A stretch of DNA of 64,000 nt from Phycisphaeraceae bacterium. Lineage in GTDB: Bacteria > Planctomycetota > Phycisphaerae > Phycisphaerales > UBA1924. Made by a program: the position numbers and the translations under genes. Within the stretch, counting starts at the first letter, position 1. Every line of letters starts with the position of its first letter. The notes beneath the pieces were generated by a model that made no database searches, was not told the DNA's origin, and saw only the letters and a program-made list of their open reading frames with translations. Location: contig JACKHB010000002.1 of the NCBI GenBank assembly GCA_020639195.1, positions 124,001 through 188,000 of the forward strand, in the 5' to 3' direction. Shown piece by piece: positions 40,864-48,576 of the stretch.

Positions 40864-41055
40864 TCATTCGGCGCGGCCTGCCGCCGGGCCAGCTTTCGGC
40901 GTGGGCTCGCCGACCCGCCACGCCGCGCCGCACTCGGGGCACACCCGGTTGCGCCCCGTCAGCGGGAACCGGCGCGAATGCGCCTTGGCCGCAGGCATCC
41001 TCCGTACCATCCCGCGAGCATCTCTGACCAGGCGCTCGAACACGCCCACCAGCAT
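40864..41055 (-). CDS. Small 63-residue protein with one CPECG knuckle
   Basis: Begins at ATG 41055 with GGAGG nine bases upstream, and is short enough to be missed by length cut-offs. The sequence has a basic helical N-terminus (MLVGVFERLVRDARGMVRRM) and one CPECG motif near residue 45, as in zinc-ribbon halves; a second Cys pair is absent, so a metal site would need dimerisation. Its start is 15 bp from that of the divergent aldo/keto reductase gene and both ribosome sites lie in the same 16 bases. Real coding is likely but not certain. Confidence 0.5.
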   Translation of the reverse strand: MLVGVFERLVRDARGMVRRMPAAKAHSRRFPLTGRNRVCPECGAAWRVGEPTPKAGPAAGRAE

Positions 41056-41070
41056 ACCCAAGGACCTCCC

Positions 41071-42159
41071 ATGCCCCTCAACCACTACGTCACGCTCGGC
41101 CGCTCCGGCCTGCGCGTCAGCCCACTCTGCCTGGGCGCCATGACCTTCGGCGACGACTGGGGCTGGGGCTCCTCCGTCGATGACTCCTGCGCCATCATGG
41201 ACGCCTACATCGACCTCGGCGGCAACTTCATCGACACCGCCAACATCTACACCAAGGGCCACTCCGAGAAGATCATGGGCGACCACCTCGGCCGCCACGC
41301 CGCCAAGCGCGATCGCCTCGTCATCGCCACCAAGTTCCTGGGCAATCTCTACCCCGGCGACCCCAACGGCGGCGGAGCCCACCGCAAGGCCATCTACGCC
41401 GCGTGCGAACAATCCCTCCGCCGCCTCCAGACCGACCACATCGACCTCTACTGGATGCACTTCTACGACGACCTCACCCCCATCGACGAGACCATGCGCG
41501 CCATCGACGACCTCGTCCGCGCCGGCAAGGTCCGCTACTTCGGCATCTCCGACTGCCCCGCATGGAAGTGCGTCCAGGCCCAGTACGAGGCCATCTTCCG
41601 CGCCTGGACACCCAGCATCGCGCTCCAGATCGAATACTCGCTGGTCGAGCGCACCGTCGAGCACGAACTCATCCCCATGGGCATCGCCAACGGCATGGGC
41701 GTCACCCCGTGGAGCCCCCTCAAGGGCGGCCTGCTCAGCGGCAAGTACCGCCGGGGCAGGCCCCTGCCCGACGAGGGCCGCGGCACCAGCGACGGGATCA
41801 AGAACCGCCTCACCGAGCCGATGTACGACCTGATCGACGTGCTCTGCGCCGTCGCCGAAGAGGCCTCCTGCACGCCCGCCCAGGCCGCGCTCGCGTGGGT
41901 GCAGGGCCGGCCCGGCGTCTCGAGCAGCATCATCGGCGCCCGCACGATGGCCCAGTTGCGGGACAACGTCGGTGCGCTGGGCGTCACCCTCTCGGCCGAG
42001 CACCTCACCCGCCTGGCCGAGGCCAGCACCCCCCCACCCATCTTCCCCCACAACTTCCTGCCCTTTGTCCACGACAACGTCCAGGGCGGCACGACCGTCA
42101 ACGGCCGACCGAGCCAGCCGTGGCGCCTCGCGCCGCAGAACGACCAGGAACGCTGGTAG
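41071..42159 (+). CDS. Aldo/keto reductase
   Basis: 362 residues from ATG 41071, preceded by AAGGACCTCCC. NADPH-dependent (alpha/beta)8 barrel: YVTLGRSGLRVSPLCLGAMT at the N-terminus, the catalytic tetrad in FIDTANIYTKGHSEKIMGDH (Asp and Tyr), VIATKFLGNL (Lys), DHIDLYWMHF (His), and a C-terminal cofactor segment SSSIIGARTMAQLRDNVGAL. The YxxGxSE motif places it in the AKR subfamily of yeast arylalcohol-dehydrogenase-like enzymes. The substrate is an aldehyde or ketone and cannot be specified. Its stop is 17 bp from the TPR-sulfotransferase start. Confidence 0.95.
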   Translation: MPLNHYVTLGRSGLRVSPLCLGAMTFGDDWGWGSSVDDSCAIMDAYIDLGGNFIDTANIYTKGHSEKIMGDHLGRHAAKRDRLVIATKFLGNLYPGDPNGGGAHRKAIYAACEQSLRRLQTDHIDLYWMHFYDDLTPIDETMRAIDDLVRAGKVRYFGISDCPAWKCVQAQYEAIFRAWTPSIALQIEYSLVERTVEHELIPMGIANGMGVTPWSPLKGGLLSGKYRRGRPLPDEGRGTSDGIKNRLTEPMYDLIDVLCAVAEEASCTPAQAALAWVQGRPGVSSSIIGARTMAQLRDNVGALGVTLSAEHLTRLAEASTPPPIFPHNFLPFVHDNVQGGTTVNGRPSQPWRLAPQNDQERW

Positions 42160-42175
42160 CCAAACCGGATCCATC

Positions 42176-43639
42176 ATGTCACCAAAGGCCGATCCCGCCA
42201 CGCTCGAACGCGAGACGACGTGGCTGATCCACAACGGACGGTTCGAAGAGGCGATCCGCCGCGCCCGCGAACTCGTCGCGCTCCGCCCCGATGATCCCGG
42301 CGCCATCGTCCTGCTCAGCTCCGCCGAGATCAGCGCCGGCAAGCCCGCAGACGCCACCCGGCGGCTGCGGCGCGCTGTGCAGCGCGCGCCCCAAGACGCC
42401 CGGCTCCGGCGAGTGCTCGGCTCGGCCCTGCGCCTCGAAGGGCGCGCCGATGAGGCGCTGGAGGAACTGGCCCGGGCGCTGGAACTCTCACCCGGCGACC
42501 CCACCGCGCGGGCGGCGCTGGCCGACATGCAGGTCCTTCGGGGCGACGCAGGGGCCGGCCTGCGCACGCTCGAGCCCATCATCCAGAGCGGCGCGTGGGA
42601 CGCCAACAACGCCATCGTCCACGCCCTGGCCTGCGAAGCGCTGGGCAAGCCCGAGCAGGCGATCGCGCCGGTTCAGCGGATGTTGCACGAGCCGGGCCTC
42701 ACCCACTCCACCCAGGTCGAACTGCGATACCGCCTCGGCAGCCTGCTGGACAAGTGCGGCCAGTACGACCGCGCCTTCGCGGCGTTCGACGAGGCGAATC
42801 GCCTGCAGCGCATCCCGCACGACCCCGACGCGATGGAGCGGGCGATCGACGAGGCGATCGCGAACTGGACTCCCGAGAACCTCCGCACCGTCGCGCGCCC
42901 CGCGATTGACGCTCAGCGAGCGGTCCTGATCGTCGGCATGCCCCGCTCGGGCACCAGCCTCGTCGAGCAGGTCCTCGCGAGCCACCCGCAGGTCTTTGGC
43001 GGCGATGAGCGGGGCCTGCTCACCCAGATCGCCGCGGAGCTGGACCACCCGGCCGTCGGCTGCCTGCCCGTGGTCCGTTCGCCGCTGGGGCTCCGTCGCC
43101 AGAGCCTGGCGCGCGGGGCCCAGCGATACCTCAAGCTGCTCGACGGCCTGGCCTCGGGCGAGCCCCGGGTGACGGACAAGATGCCCACCAACTTCCTGCA
43201 CCTGGGGCTGGTGTGGGCGATGCTGCCCGGAGCGAGGGTGATCGCCTGCTCGCGCGACCCGATGGACACCTGCCTCTCGTGCTATTTCCAGAACTTCAGT
43301 CCCGCGCTGTCCTTCGCGTTCGATCTGCGCCACCTCGGCCGATTCCATCGCGCGGGCGAGCGGCTGATGACCCACTGGCGGAACGTGCTCGATCTGCCCA
43401 TCCTCGACGTGGCCTACGAGGACATGGTGGAGGATCAGGAGGCCATGGCGCGCCGCCTGGTCGAGTTCATCGGCCTGGAATGGAACGACGCCTGCCTGCG
43501 CTTCCACGAGACCGATCGGGTGCAGATGACCTCGAGCAACCAGCAGGTGCGAAGGCCGATCTACCGAACATCGGTCCGCCGCCACGAGCGGTACGCGGCG
43601 CATCTCGCGGCGCTCAGGGCGGCACTGGGCGCCGGCTGA
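42176..43639 (+). CDS. Tetratricopeptide-repeat sulfotransferase
   Basis: 487 residues from ATG 42176. The first 215 residues are TPR helices (RFEEAIRRARELVALRPDDP, GRADEALEELARALELSPGD, LGKPEQAIAPVQRMLHEPGL, LDKCGQYDRAFAAFDEANRL). From about residue 250 a PAPS-dependent sulfotransferase domain starts with the 5'-phosphosulfate loop LIVGMPRSGTSLVEQVLASH, followed by RVTDKMPTNFLHLGL, ARVIACSRDPMDTCLSCYFQ (3'-phosphate loop with Arg-Ser-like element) and DVAYEDMVEDQEAMARRLVE. These enzymes sulfate polysaccharides, lipids or tyrosines. The fusion is frequent in marine bacteria and planctomycetes. It is likely cotranscribed with the reductase. Confidence 0.92.
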   Translation: MSPKADPATLERETTWLIHNGRFEEAIRRARELVALRPDDPGAIVLLSSAEISAGKPADATRRLRRAVQRAPQDARLRRVLGSALRLEGRADEALEELARALELSPGDPTARAALADMQVLRGDAGAGLRTLEPIIQSGAWDANNAIVHALACEALGKPEQAIAPVQRMLHEPGLTHSTQVELRYRLGSLLDKCGQYDRAFAAFDEANRLQRIPHDPDAMERAIDEAIANWTPENLRTVARPAIDAQRAVLIVGMPRSGTSLVEQVLASHPQVFGGDERGLLTQIAAELDHPAVGCLPVVRSPLGLRRQSLARGAQRYLKLLDGLASGEPRVTDKMPTNFLHLGLVWAMLPGARVIACSRDPMDTCLSCYFQNFSPALSFAFDLRHLGRFHRAGERLMTHWRNVLDLPILDVAYEDMVEDQEAMARRLVEFIGLEWNDACLRFHETDRVQMTSSNQQVRRPIYRTSVRRHERYAAHLAALRAALGAG

Positions 43640-43660
43640 CCCGAGCCATCATGTCTCCCA

Positions 43661-43681
43661 ACTGGGACCCCCCGTCCCAGT
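43661..43681. repeat. Perfect 8-bp hairpin after the sulfotransferase gene
   Basis: ACTGGGAC (43661-43668) and GTCCCAGT (43674-43681) flank a loop of five C. There is no T-tract, so it is not a classical intrinsic terminator; it may stabilise the 3' end of the transcript or act as a factor-dependent end. Confidence 0.4.
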
Positions 43682-43772
43682 GCGGTATGGCCCAGGTTGC
43701 CAGACCTCGATATTCGGGTCACGAACACCGAAATTATCGGACGATGCGTTCGGAATACGATTGGATGAAAAT

Positions 43773-43805
43773 CCGCCTTGATCTGCCCAAGGCGGCGTGT
43801 ACCAT
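43773..43805 (+). promoter_or_regulatory. Candidate promoter and 8-bp-arm palindrome for PEP-CTERM copy 1
   Basis: CCGCCTTG (43773-43780) and CAAGGCGG (43788-43795) form a perfect inverted repeat with a seven-base centre. Within it, TTGATC (43778-43783) lies 16 bases before TACCAT (43800-43805), as -35 and -10. The overlap of palindrome and -35 fits a repressor site; a transcript hairpin is unlikely because it precedes the start. Confidence 0.4.
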
Positions 43806-44033
43806 ACAGACTACGACTTTATGTTCGGGCGAAGATTCTTTGAGAATTTCAGGGTTCTGCCTTGTTCGAGGGGGTGTCCATCGGCTACTTTGTTTCAAGC
43901 GTGTGAGGAACGTGGGGGGGATTGGGAGTGGGGTCAACGCAACCAGCCTGAAGAAAGACGGCACGGCGGCCTGATTGGCAGCGCCCCGGCGCCATGAGTG
44001 TGTGAGAGTTGGAGTTTCTAAGGAGAGACAAGA

Positions 44034-44888
44034 ATGAAGAAGATGCTTGCTTGTGCGGGTCTTGCCCTCGGCGTCGCCACCGTCGCCAGCGGCCAGACGT
44101 TCTACGCCACCAACAACCTGTCCAGCGCCAACTTCGGCACCGCCGGCGATGAGTTGATCACCTTCGACTGGAACACCGCCCTGTGGTCCTCCGTCGGCGT
44201 GGTCACCGACTCCACCGGCGCACCTCGCGGCGGCCTCGGCGGGCTCGACTTCGACGGTCGCGGAAATCTCTACGCCTCGGACAGCTTCGGCGCTAATCCC
44301 GGCGACATCATGTTGGTCAACCGCAACACGGCCGCCGCCACCGTGATCAACCATGTGCAGACCGGGATTCACGATCTCGCGTGGGATCCCAACACCGGCA
44401 GCCTCTACGGCGTCGACTCTGCCGCCGGCCTGTGGGGCGGCCTGGACACCACGCCGTTCTTCGTCGGCAACTTCAACGTGAGCACGCTCGAGGTCGGCCT
44501 CGGCTTCGACAGCCGCGGCAACATGTACGTCCTCGACCTCATCTCCGACGTCATCTACTCCGCCAACGCCGGCGCGCTCACCACGCTGACCGCTCTGCAC
44601 ACCGTGCCGTTCAACGCCAACTTCAGCCAGGGCCTGTTCGTGGACTGGGCCAACGGCGACCTGGGCTATCACGGCGCGCTCAACGGCTCCGCGCTCAACA
44701 GCCCGAACCACAACTTCGGCTCGCTGGTCACCGGCGGCGGGTACAACCCCGTCCCGAGCAGCGTCTTCGCGACGCACACCAATGGTCTGCCCGAGGTTGA
44801 GGTCGGCGACCTCACCCGCATCCCGGCGCCCGCCTCCCTGGCCCTGCTCGGCCTGGGCGGCCTCGTCGCCGGCCGTCGCCGTCGCTAA
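44034..44888 (+). CDS. PEP-CTERM-tailed secreted propeller protein, copy 1
   Basis: 284 residues. The ATG at 44034 follows AAGGAGAGACAAGA. Signal peptide MKKMLACAGLALGVATVASG, cleaved before QTFYATNN. The body holds NHL/propeller-like repeats (GGLDFDGRGNLYASDSFG, VNRNTAAATVINHVQTG, DLAWDPNTGSLYGVDSAAG, LGFDSRGNMYVLDLISD). The C-terminus IPAPASLALLGLGGL with VAGRRRR is a nearly canonical PEP-CTERM tag: Pro-Ala-Pro motif, one hydrophobic helix and Arg cluster, expected to be processed by an exosortase-type protein during export. No exosortase gene is in the window. Extracellular function unknown; extracellular matrix or envelope display is usual for such proteins. Confidence 0.85.
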   Translation: MKKMLACAGLALGVATVASGQTFYATNNLSSANFGTAGDELITFDWNTALWSSVGVVTDSTGAPRGGLGGLDFDGRGNLYASDSFGANPGDIMLVNRNTAAATVINHVQTGIHDLAWDPNTGSLYGVDSAAGLWGGLDTTPFFVGNFNVSTLEVGLGFDSRGNMYVLDLISDVIYSANAGALTTLTALHTVPFNANFSQGLFVDWANGDLGYHGALNGSALNSPNHNFGSLVTGGGYNPVPSSVFATHTNGLPEVEVGDLTRIPAPASLALLGLGGLVAGRRRR

Positions 44889-44920
44889 CCCGATCGCGGC
44901 CTGACATCTTGGATTCTTCG

Positions 44921-44957
44921 GCGAACCCTCACCTGCGGGCGGGGGTTCGCTCTTTTT
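44921..44957 (+). terminator. Intrinsic terminator of PEP-CTERM copy 1
   Basis: GCGAACCC (44921-44928) pairs with GGGTTCGC (44943-44950) and is followed by TCTTTTT. It begins 32 bases after the stop. Confidence 0.75.
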
Positions 44958-45210
44958 GGCGATGACAAGACAGCCATCTCGAGCCCGTGTGTTCGGATCA
45001 TGACGGCGTCTGGATCGATTTCTGTTTCCCAATCAAACAGAGAATCTGATCCGCGACCATAAAAAACCGCGCTTTTTCCCCCCGATCTCGGGGTTCAGTG
45101 TTCCCGCACTCCTGCTCGCGGGTTAAGGTGGGGTCCGCTTCGGAGGAGAGGATCCACGAGATCGTGAGAGGGACTCGGAGTCAATTCGTGCTTGTCCGTG
45201 CGTGTGCTGT

Positions 45211-45222
45211 CCAAACGTTTGG
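45211..45222. promoter_or_regulatory. 12-bp perfect palindrome upstream of PEP-CTERM copy 2
   Basis: CCAAACGTTTGG is self-complementary and is nested in outer arms TGTCC and GGACA (45208-45227). It is 55 bp upstream of ATG 45278, in the usual range for a repressor or activator site. No such sequence precedes copy 1. Confidence 0.35.
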
Positions 45223-45277
45223 CGGACATCGCTCGGTCTTCGTCCTGTAGTTTCACTGTTCCATAGGAGAGACAAGA

Positions 45278-46135
45278 ATGAAGAAGATGCTTGCTTGTGC
45301 GGGTCTTGCCCTCGGTGTCGCCACCGTCGCCAGCGGCCAGACGTTCTACGCCACCAACAACCTGTCCAGCGCCAACTTCGGCACCGCCGGAGATGAGCTG
45401 ATCACCTTCGATTGGCAGACCGCCGCGTGGGCTTCCGTCGGCGTGGTCACCGACTCCACCGGCGCAGCTCGCGGCGGCCTCGGCGGGCTCGACTTCGACG
45501 GTCGCGGAAATCTCTACGCCTCGGACAGCTTCGGCGCTAATCCCGGCGACATCATGTTGGTCAACCGCAACACGGCCGCCGCCACCGTGATCAACCATGT
45601 GCAGACCGGGATTCACGATCTCGCGTGGGATCCCAACACCGGCAGCCTCTACGGCGTCGACTCTGCCGCCGGCCTGTGGGGCGGCCTGGACACCACGCCG
45701 TTCTTCGTCGGCAACTTCAACGTCAGCACGCTTGAGGTTGGCCTCGGCTTTGACAGCCGCGGCAACATGTACGTCCTCGACCTCATCTCCGACGTCATCT
45801 ACTCCGCCAACGCCGGCGCGCTGACCACGCTGACCGCTCTGCACACCGTGCCCTTCAACGCCAACTTCAGCCAGGGCCTGTTCGTGGACTGGGGCAACGG
45901 CGACACCGGCTATCACGGCGCGCTCGACGGCTCCGCGCTCAACAGCCCGAACCACACGTTCGGCTCGCTGGTCACCGGCGGCGGCTACAACGGCGTTCCC
46001 GACAGCGTCTTCGCGACCAACGGCGGCACCGGCCTCCCGGACGTTGAAGTCGGCGACCTCACCCGCATCCCGGCGCCCGCTTCCTTGGCCCTGCTCGGCC
46101 TGGGCGGCCTCGTCGCCGGCCGTCGCCGTCGCTGA
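45278..46135 (+). CDS. PEP-CTERM-tailed secreted propeller protein, copy 2
   Basis: 285 residues with the same signal peptide, repeats and tail as copy 1. Differences are concentrated in two places: TFDWQTAAWASVGV against TFDWNTALWSSVGV near residue 43, and the last third (DWGNGDTGYHGALDGS, GVPDSVFATNGGTGLPDVE in place of PVPSSVFATHTNGLPEVE). One codon is gained there. All changes retain the reading frame, so both copies are probably functional. Own Shine-Dalgarno and terminator; different upstream DNA suggests separate control. Confidence 0.85.
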   Translation: MKKMLACAGLALGVATVASGQTFYATNNLSSANFGTAGDELITFDWQTAAWASVGVVTDSTGAARGGLGGLDFDGRGNLYASDSFGANPGDIMLVNRNTAAATVINHVQTGIHDLAWDPNTGSLYGVDSAAGLWGGLDTTPFFVGNFNVSTLEVGLGFDSRGNMYVLDLISDVIYSANAGALTTLTALHTVPFNANFSQGLFVDWGNGDTGYHGALDGSALNSPNHTFGSLVTGGGYNGVPDSVFATNGGTGLPDVEVGDLTRIPAPASLALLGLGGLVAGRRRR

Positions 46136-46165
46136 TCGACGAACGGCTTCGTCTCGTGACTCACG

Positions 46166-46200
46166 ACGGACCCCCGCCCAGCGCGGGGGTCCGTTCTTTC
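46166..46200 (+). terminator. Intrinsic terminator of PEP-CTERM copy 2
   Basis: ACGGACCCCCGC (46166-46177) pairs perfectly with GCGGGGGTCCGT (46183-46194) across a five-base loop, followed by TCTTTC. The 12-bp GC-rich stem is the strongest terminator in the window; on the minus strand the following bases lack a T-tract. Confidence 0.75.
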
Positions 46201-46213
46201 ATTGGCGAACGGT

Positions 46214-46717
46214 TCATTTCAGTTCGGGCAGCCCGCGCTCGGCCCTCACCCGGTTGAGCGACACCAGGGCGGGCGGGTGCCGCTCAAGCAGGCGCACCAA
46301 CTGGCTCGGCGTGCAGTCGAGCCGGATCGCCGCTTTGCGGTGGTCCAGCCCGCACGCGTGAAGCATGTCGAGCGCCTCGGCCAGCATGGCCGGGAAGTCT
46401 GCGTGGCGCGGGCCACACGCGATCCGTCCATCGCGGCAGCGCGACCGCCACAGATCGCTGCGCGCCTCGCCGGCGGGCACACCCCGGCGGACCTCGATCG
46501 CCAGAGCCATTCGGAGGCGCGAGAGCGCGACGCGCCGGTTCTCCTCACCGCTGCGCCGCTCTCCCGCCTGCGCGGTCACGCCGGTGGGCCCGTGCGTCAG
46601 CGTCACGTGGGTCTCGCGCTTGTTGCGGTGCTGCCCGCCGGGCCCGCCGCTGCGTCCCCGCTCGAGCGTGCACTGGCGGAGCAGGTCATCGGGAGCGAGC
46701 GCGGCCGGGTGGGTCAT
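46214..46717 (-). CDS. Class I release-factor-like protein (GGQ domain)
   Basis: 167 residues from ATG 46717, which overlaps the upstream stop as ATGA. GGQ occurs at residues 27-29 in GRSGGPGGQHRNKRETHVTL, the catalytic motif that hydrolyses peptidyl-tRNA, followed by a basic helix (TAQAGERRSGEENRRVALSR, LRMALAIEVRRGV). The stop-codon recognition domain of RF1/RF2 is missing, as in ArfB/YaeJ and RFL-type rescue or assembly factors; the C-terminus (MLAEALDMLHACGLDHRKAA, LDCTPSQLVRLLERHP) is helical and longer than ArfB. A role in ribosome rescue is likely, but a different target is possible. Last gene of the ctpA-tsaD run. Confidence 0.8.
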   Translation of the reverse strand: MTHPAALAPDDLLRQCTLERGRSGGPGGQHRNKRETHVTLTHGPTGVTAQAGERRSGEENRRVALSRLRMALAIEVRRGVPAGEARSDLWRSRCRDGRIACGPRHADFPAMLAEALDMLHACGLDHRKAAIRLDCTPSQLVRLLERHPPALVSLNRVRAERGLPELK

Positions 46718-47505
46718 CGGTCGCCCGGCGATGGTGATGCGCTGACCACCGCCCACGCGGATTCGATCATGTCGAATCCGGCGGGGTCGAACTCCCGCAG
46801 GTCGCCCCTGGTGTACGGGAAGAAATCGTTGCGCCCGAAGTACGCCTCGCTCAGCTCGGCAAAGTACTCGGTCGAATTGGTCAGGGCGTAGGCCCGGCCG
46901 GTGCGATCGGTGGCTTCGGTCGCGCGGGTGACCCGCTCGTAGCGCCCCGACTCGCGCGCCGCGGCGAAGGTCCGCTCGATCTCGGGATGATCGGCGCGCA
47001 CGATGGCGTGGTAGGCGTGCGCGAGCTCGTGGAGCATCATCATGGGCTGCTCGCAGCGCCAGAGTTCGTAGCGATCGAAACTGAAAATCTCGACGGAGCC
47101 CTCGCGCGCGGCGTCGAGCCCGTTGGCCGTGAGCCAATCGGCGCTGGCGTGGTACGCCGCGCACGCGGGATCCCAGCCGCCGCGGGCCTTCATGGCGGGG
47201 GTGAGCAGGATCGGGGTCTCTCGGAGACGCGCCGTCGCCGCCTCGGGGAGCACGTGGGCGATCATTTCAAGGTCAAACAGCACCGCGGCACGCAGCCGCA
47301 GGAACTCGAACGAGCCCTGATCGACGTCGGGATGGACGCGGACGTCGAACCCCGCCAGCGGCAGGAGCTCGTAGGCCTCGACGGGCATGTCGCCCATGGA
47401 CATCGGTTCGGGCTGAGACCTGGAAGGCGGCAGCGCGATCGCTCGGCCCGGCGCGAGGATCATGACGGCCAGGACGATGGGCGCCCGTTGCGCGAGGATG
47501 GACAT
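46714..47505 (-). CDS. Secreted zincin-like putative metallopeptidase
   Basis: 263 residues from ATG 47505. Signal peptide MSILAQRAPIVLAVMILAPG then ALPPS. A HExxH motif, HELAHAYH (His159, Glu160, His163), is followed 50 residues later by NSTEYFAELSEAYFG, whose glutamates (213, 217 or 220) could be the third zinc ligand, as in gluzincins of the anthrax lethal-factor-like type. N-terminal beta/alpha part (FDVRVHPDVDQ, LEMIAHVLPEAATARLRETP, ILLTPAMKARGGWD) is unlike well-known peptidases. Whether it degrades proteins is unknown. It is embedded between tsaD (14 bp upstream) and the release-factor-like gene (4-bp overlap), so they are cotranscribed. Confidence 0.7.
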   Translation of the reverse strand: MSILAQRAPIVLAVMILAPGRAIALPPSRSQPEPMSMGDMPVEAYELLPLAGFDVRVHPDVDQGSFEFLRLRAAVLFDLEMIAHVLPEAATARLRETPILLTPAMKARGGWDPACAAYHASADWLTANGLDAAREGSVEIFSFDRYELWRCEQPMMMLHELAHAYHAIVRADHPEIERTFAAARESGRYERVTRATEATDRTGRAYALTNSTEYFAELSEAYFGRNDFFPYTRGDLREFDPAGFDMIESAWAVVSASPSPGDR

Positions 47506-47519
47506 TGTGTCACGCCCTT

Positions 47520-48572
47520 TCAGCAGGCCGTGGTGGGGACGGCGGCGAGGTGCAGGTCGGCTGTGCGTCCGGCGTCAAACAGCGCGGATCCGAGGCCGGC
47601 GATCATGGCCGCGTTATCCACGCAGTACGCCATCGGGGGCAGGAACAGTCCCAGTCGCTCGTGCCGGGCGAACTCGCCGAGGCGGGATCGAAGCAGCGAG
47701 TTTGCGGAGACCCCGCCGCCGACCAACAGCGATGCAACGGGGGCGGCCTCCCGAAGCCGTGTCAGCGCGCGCTGGAGCTTGAGCATGAGCGACTCGACGG
47801 CCGCGTGCTGGAAGGCGGCCGCGAAGTCCCTTCGATCGGCGTCGGACAGGTCGCTCGAATCTCGCGCGAAGGCGCCGCCGGGACCGGGCGTACCGCGCAC
47901 CTGATAGAGCAGCGCGGTCTTCAGGCCGGAGAAAGAGAAGTTCAGCGAGCCGGGCTCGAGGCGGCTGATGGGCAGACGGAATCGCGTCGGGTCGCCAGTT
48001 CGCGCGAGAGCGTCAAGGGCGGGGCCGCCGGGGTATCCGAGGCCCAGGATCGTCGCGGCCTTGTCGTACGCCTCCCCCACCGCGTCGTCGATCGTGGCTC
48101 CGAGACGGGTCATGTCGATCGCGGAGTCCATCGCGTAGAGGGACGAGTGACCGCCCGAAACCACCAGACCCAGTGCCGGGAACACGCGATCCGGGTCGGC
48201 ATCGGAGTCGAGCAGGCCCGCATAGAGGTGCGCCTGGACGTGGTCCACACCGATGAGGGGCACCTGCACTGACCAAGCCAGCGCTTTGGCCGCGGCGACT
48301 CCCACGAGCAGCGAGCCGATCAGTCCGGGTCGGTGCCCGACGGCGATGGCGCCGAGGTCTTCGAACCCACAGCCCGCGGCGCGCAGCGCTTCGGCGACGA
48401 CGGGCGAGAGCCGCTCGACGTGGGCTCGGCTCGCGATCTCGGGCACGACGCCGGCGTATTTCTCGTGCAGGTCGTGCTGGCTGGCGACGATGCTGGAGCG
48501 CACGCGCCGCCCGTCCTCGACGACGGCGCAGGCCGTCTCGTCGCACGAGGTCTCGAGGCCGAGGATCAGCAC
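47520..48572 (-). CDS. tsaD: tRNA N6-adenosine threonylcarbamoyltransferase
   Basis: 350 residues. The start GTG 48572 gives LILGLETSCDETACAVVEDG; it is 4 bp after the ctpA stop, and the longer open frame has no family support. Conserved blocks are present: PEIASRAHVERLSPVV, VGHRPGLIGSLLVG, VDHVQAHLYAGLL (metal histidines), LVVSGGHSSLYAMD, DDAVGEAYDKAATILGLGYP, LNFSFSGLKTAL and LLVGGGVSANSLLR. With TsaB, TsaC and TsaE it adds threonylcarbamoyl to A37 of ANN-decoding tRNAs. Essential in most bacteria. The partner genes are not in the window. Confidence 0.96.
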   Translation of the reverse strand: MLILGLETSCDETACAVVEDGRRVRSSIVASQHDLHEKYAGVVPEIASRAHVERLSPVVAEALRAAGCGFEDLGAIAVGHRPGLIGSLLVGVAAAKALAWSVQVPLIGVDHVQAHLYAGLLDSDADPDRVFPALGLVVSGGHSSLYAMDSAIDMTRLGATIDDAVGEAYDKAATILGLGYPGGPALDALARTGDPTRFRLPISRLEPGSLNFSFSGLKTALLYQVRGTPGPGGAFARDSSDLSDADRRDFAAAFQHAAVESLMLKLQRALTRLREAAPVASLLVGGGVSANSLLRSRLGEFARHERLGLFLPPMAYCVDNAAMIAGLGSALFDAGRTADLHLAAVPTTAC

Positions 48573-48576
48573 GGGG

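Larger units (their letters stand above)
43640..44033. other. 394-bp intergenic region upstream of PEP-CTERM copy 1
   Basis: No convincing ORF. It contains a perfect hairpin (43661-43681), an AT-richer stretch, a promoter-like pair within an inverted repeat (43773-43805) and a five-base-arm inverted repeat ATTCT-TTG-AGAAT (43835-43847). The leader from the predicted start to ATG 44034 would be about 220 bases, long enough for post-transcriptional control. Confidence 0.6.
44889..45277. other. 389-bp spacer between the two PEP-CTERM copies
   Basis: Contains the terminator of copy 1, an unexplained T- and A-containing stretch near 45060-45080 and a 12-bp palindrome (45211-45222). No ORF of its own; the open minus-strand frame from 45095 is the shadow of copy 2. 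Confidence 0.6.
44021..46135 (+). repeat. Tandem duplication: two copies of a PEP-CTERM gene unit
   Basis: Unit 1 is 44021-44888 and unit 2 is 45265-46135; both begin at AGGAGAGACAAGA 13 bases before the ATG and end at the stop. They differ at scattered places at both ends but are identical for 256 bases, 44224-44479 against 45468-45723, including synonymous sites. The regions in front of each unit and between them are unrelated. Confidence 0.9.

Noticed and set aside
43213..43974. Plus-strand frame extending past the sulfotransferase stop into the spacer before PEP-CTERM copy 1
   Set aside because: It is an out-of-frame shadow; the part beyond 43640 has no codon bias and no ribosome site.
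45080..45093. CCCCGATCTCGGGG as a second terminator between the PEP-CTERM copies
   Set aside because: The loop would be only two bases and no T-tract follows.
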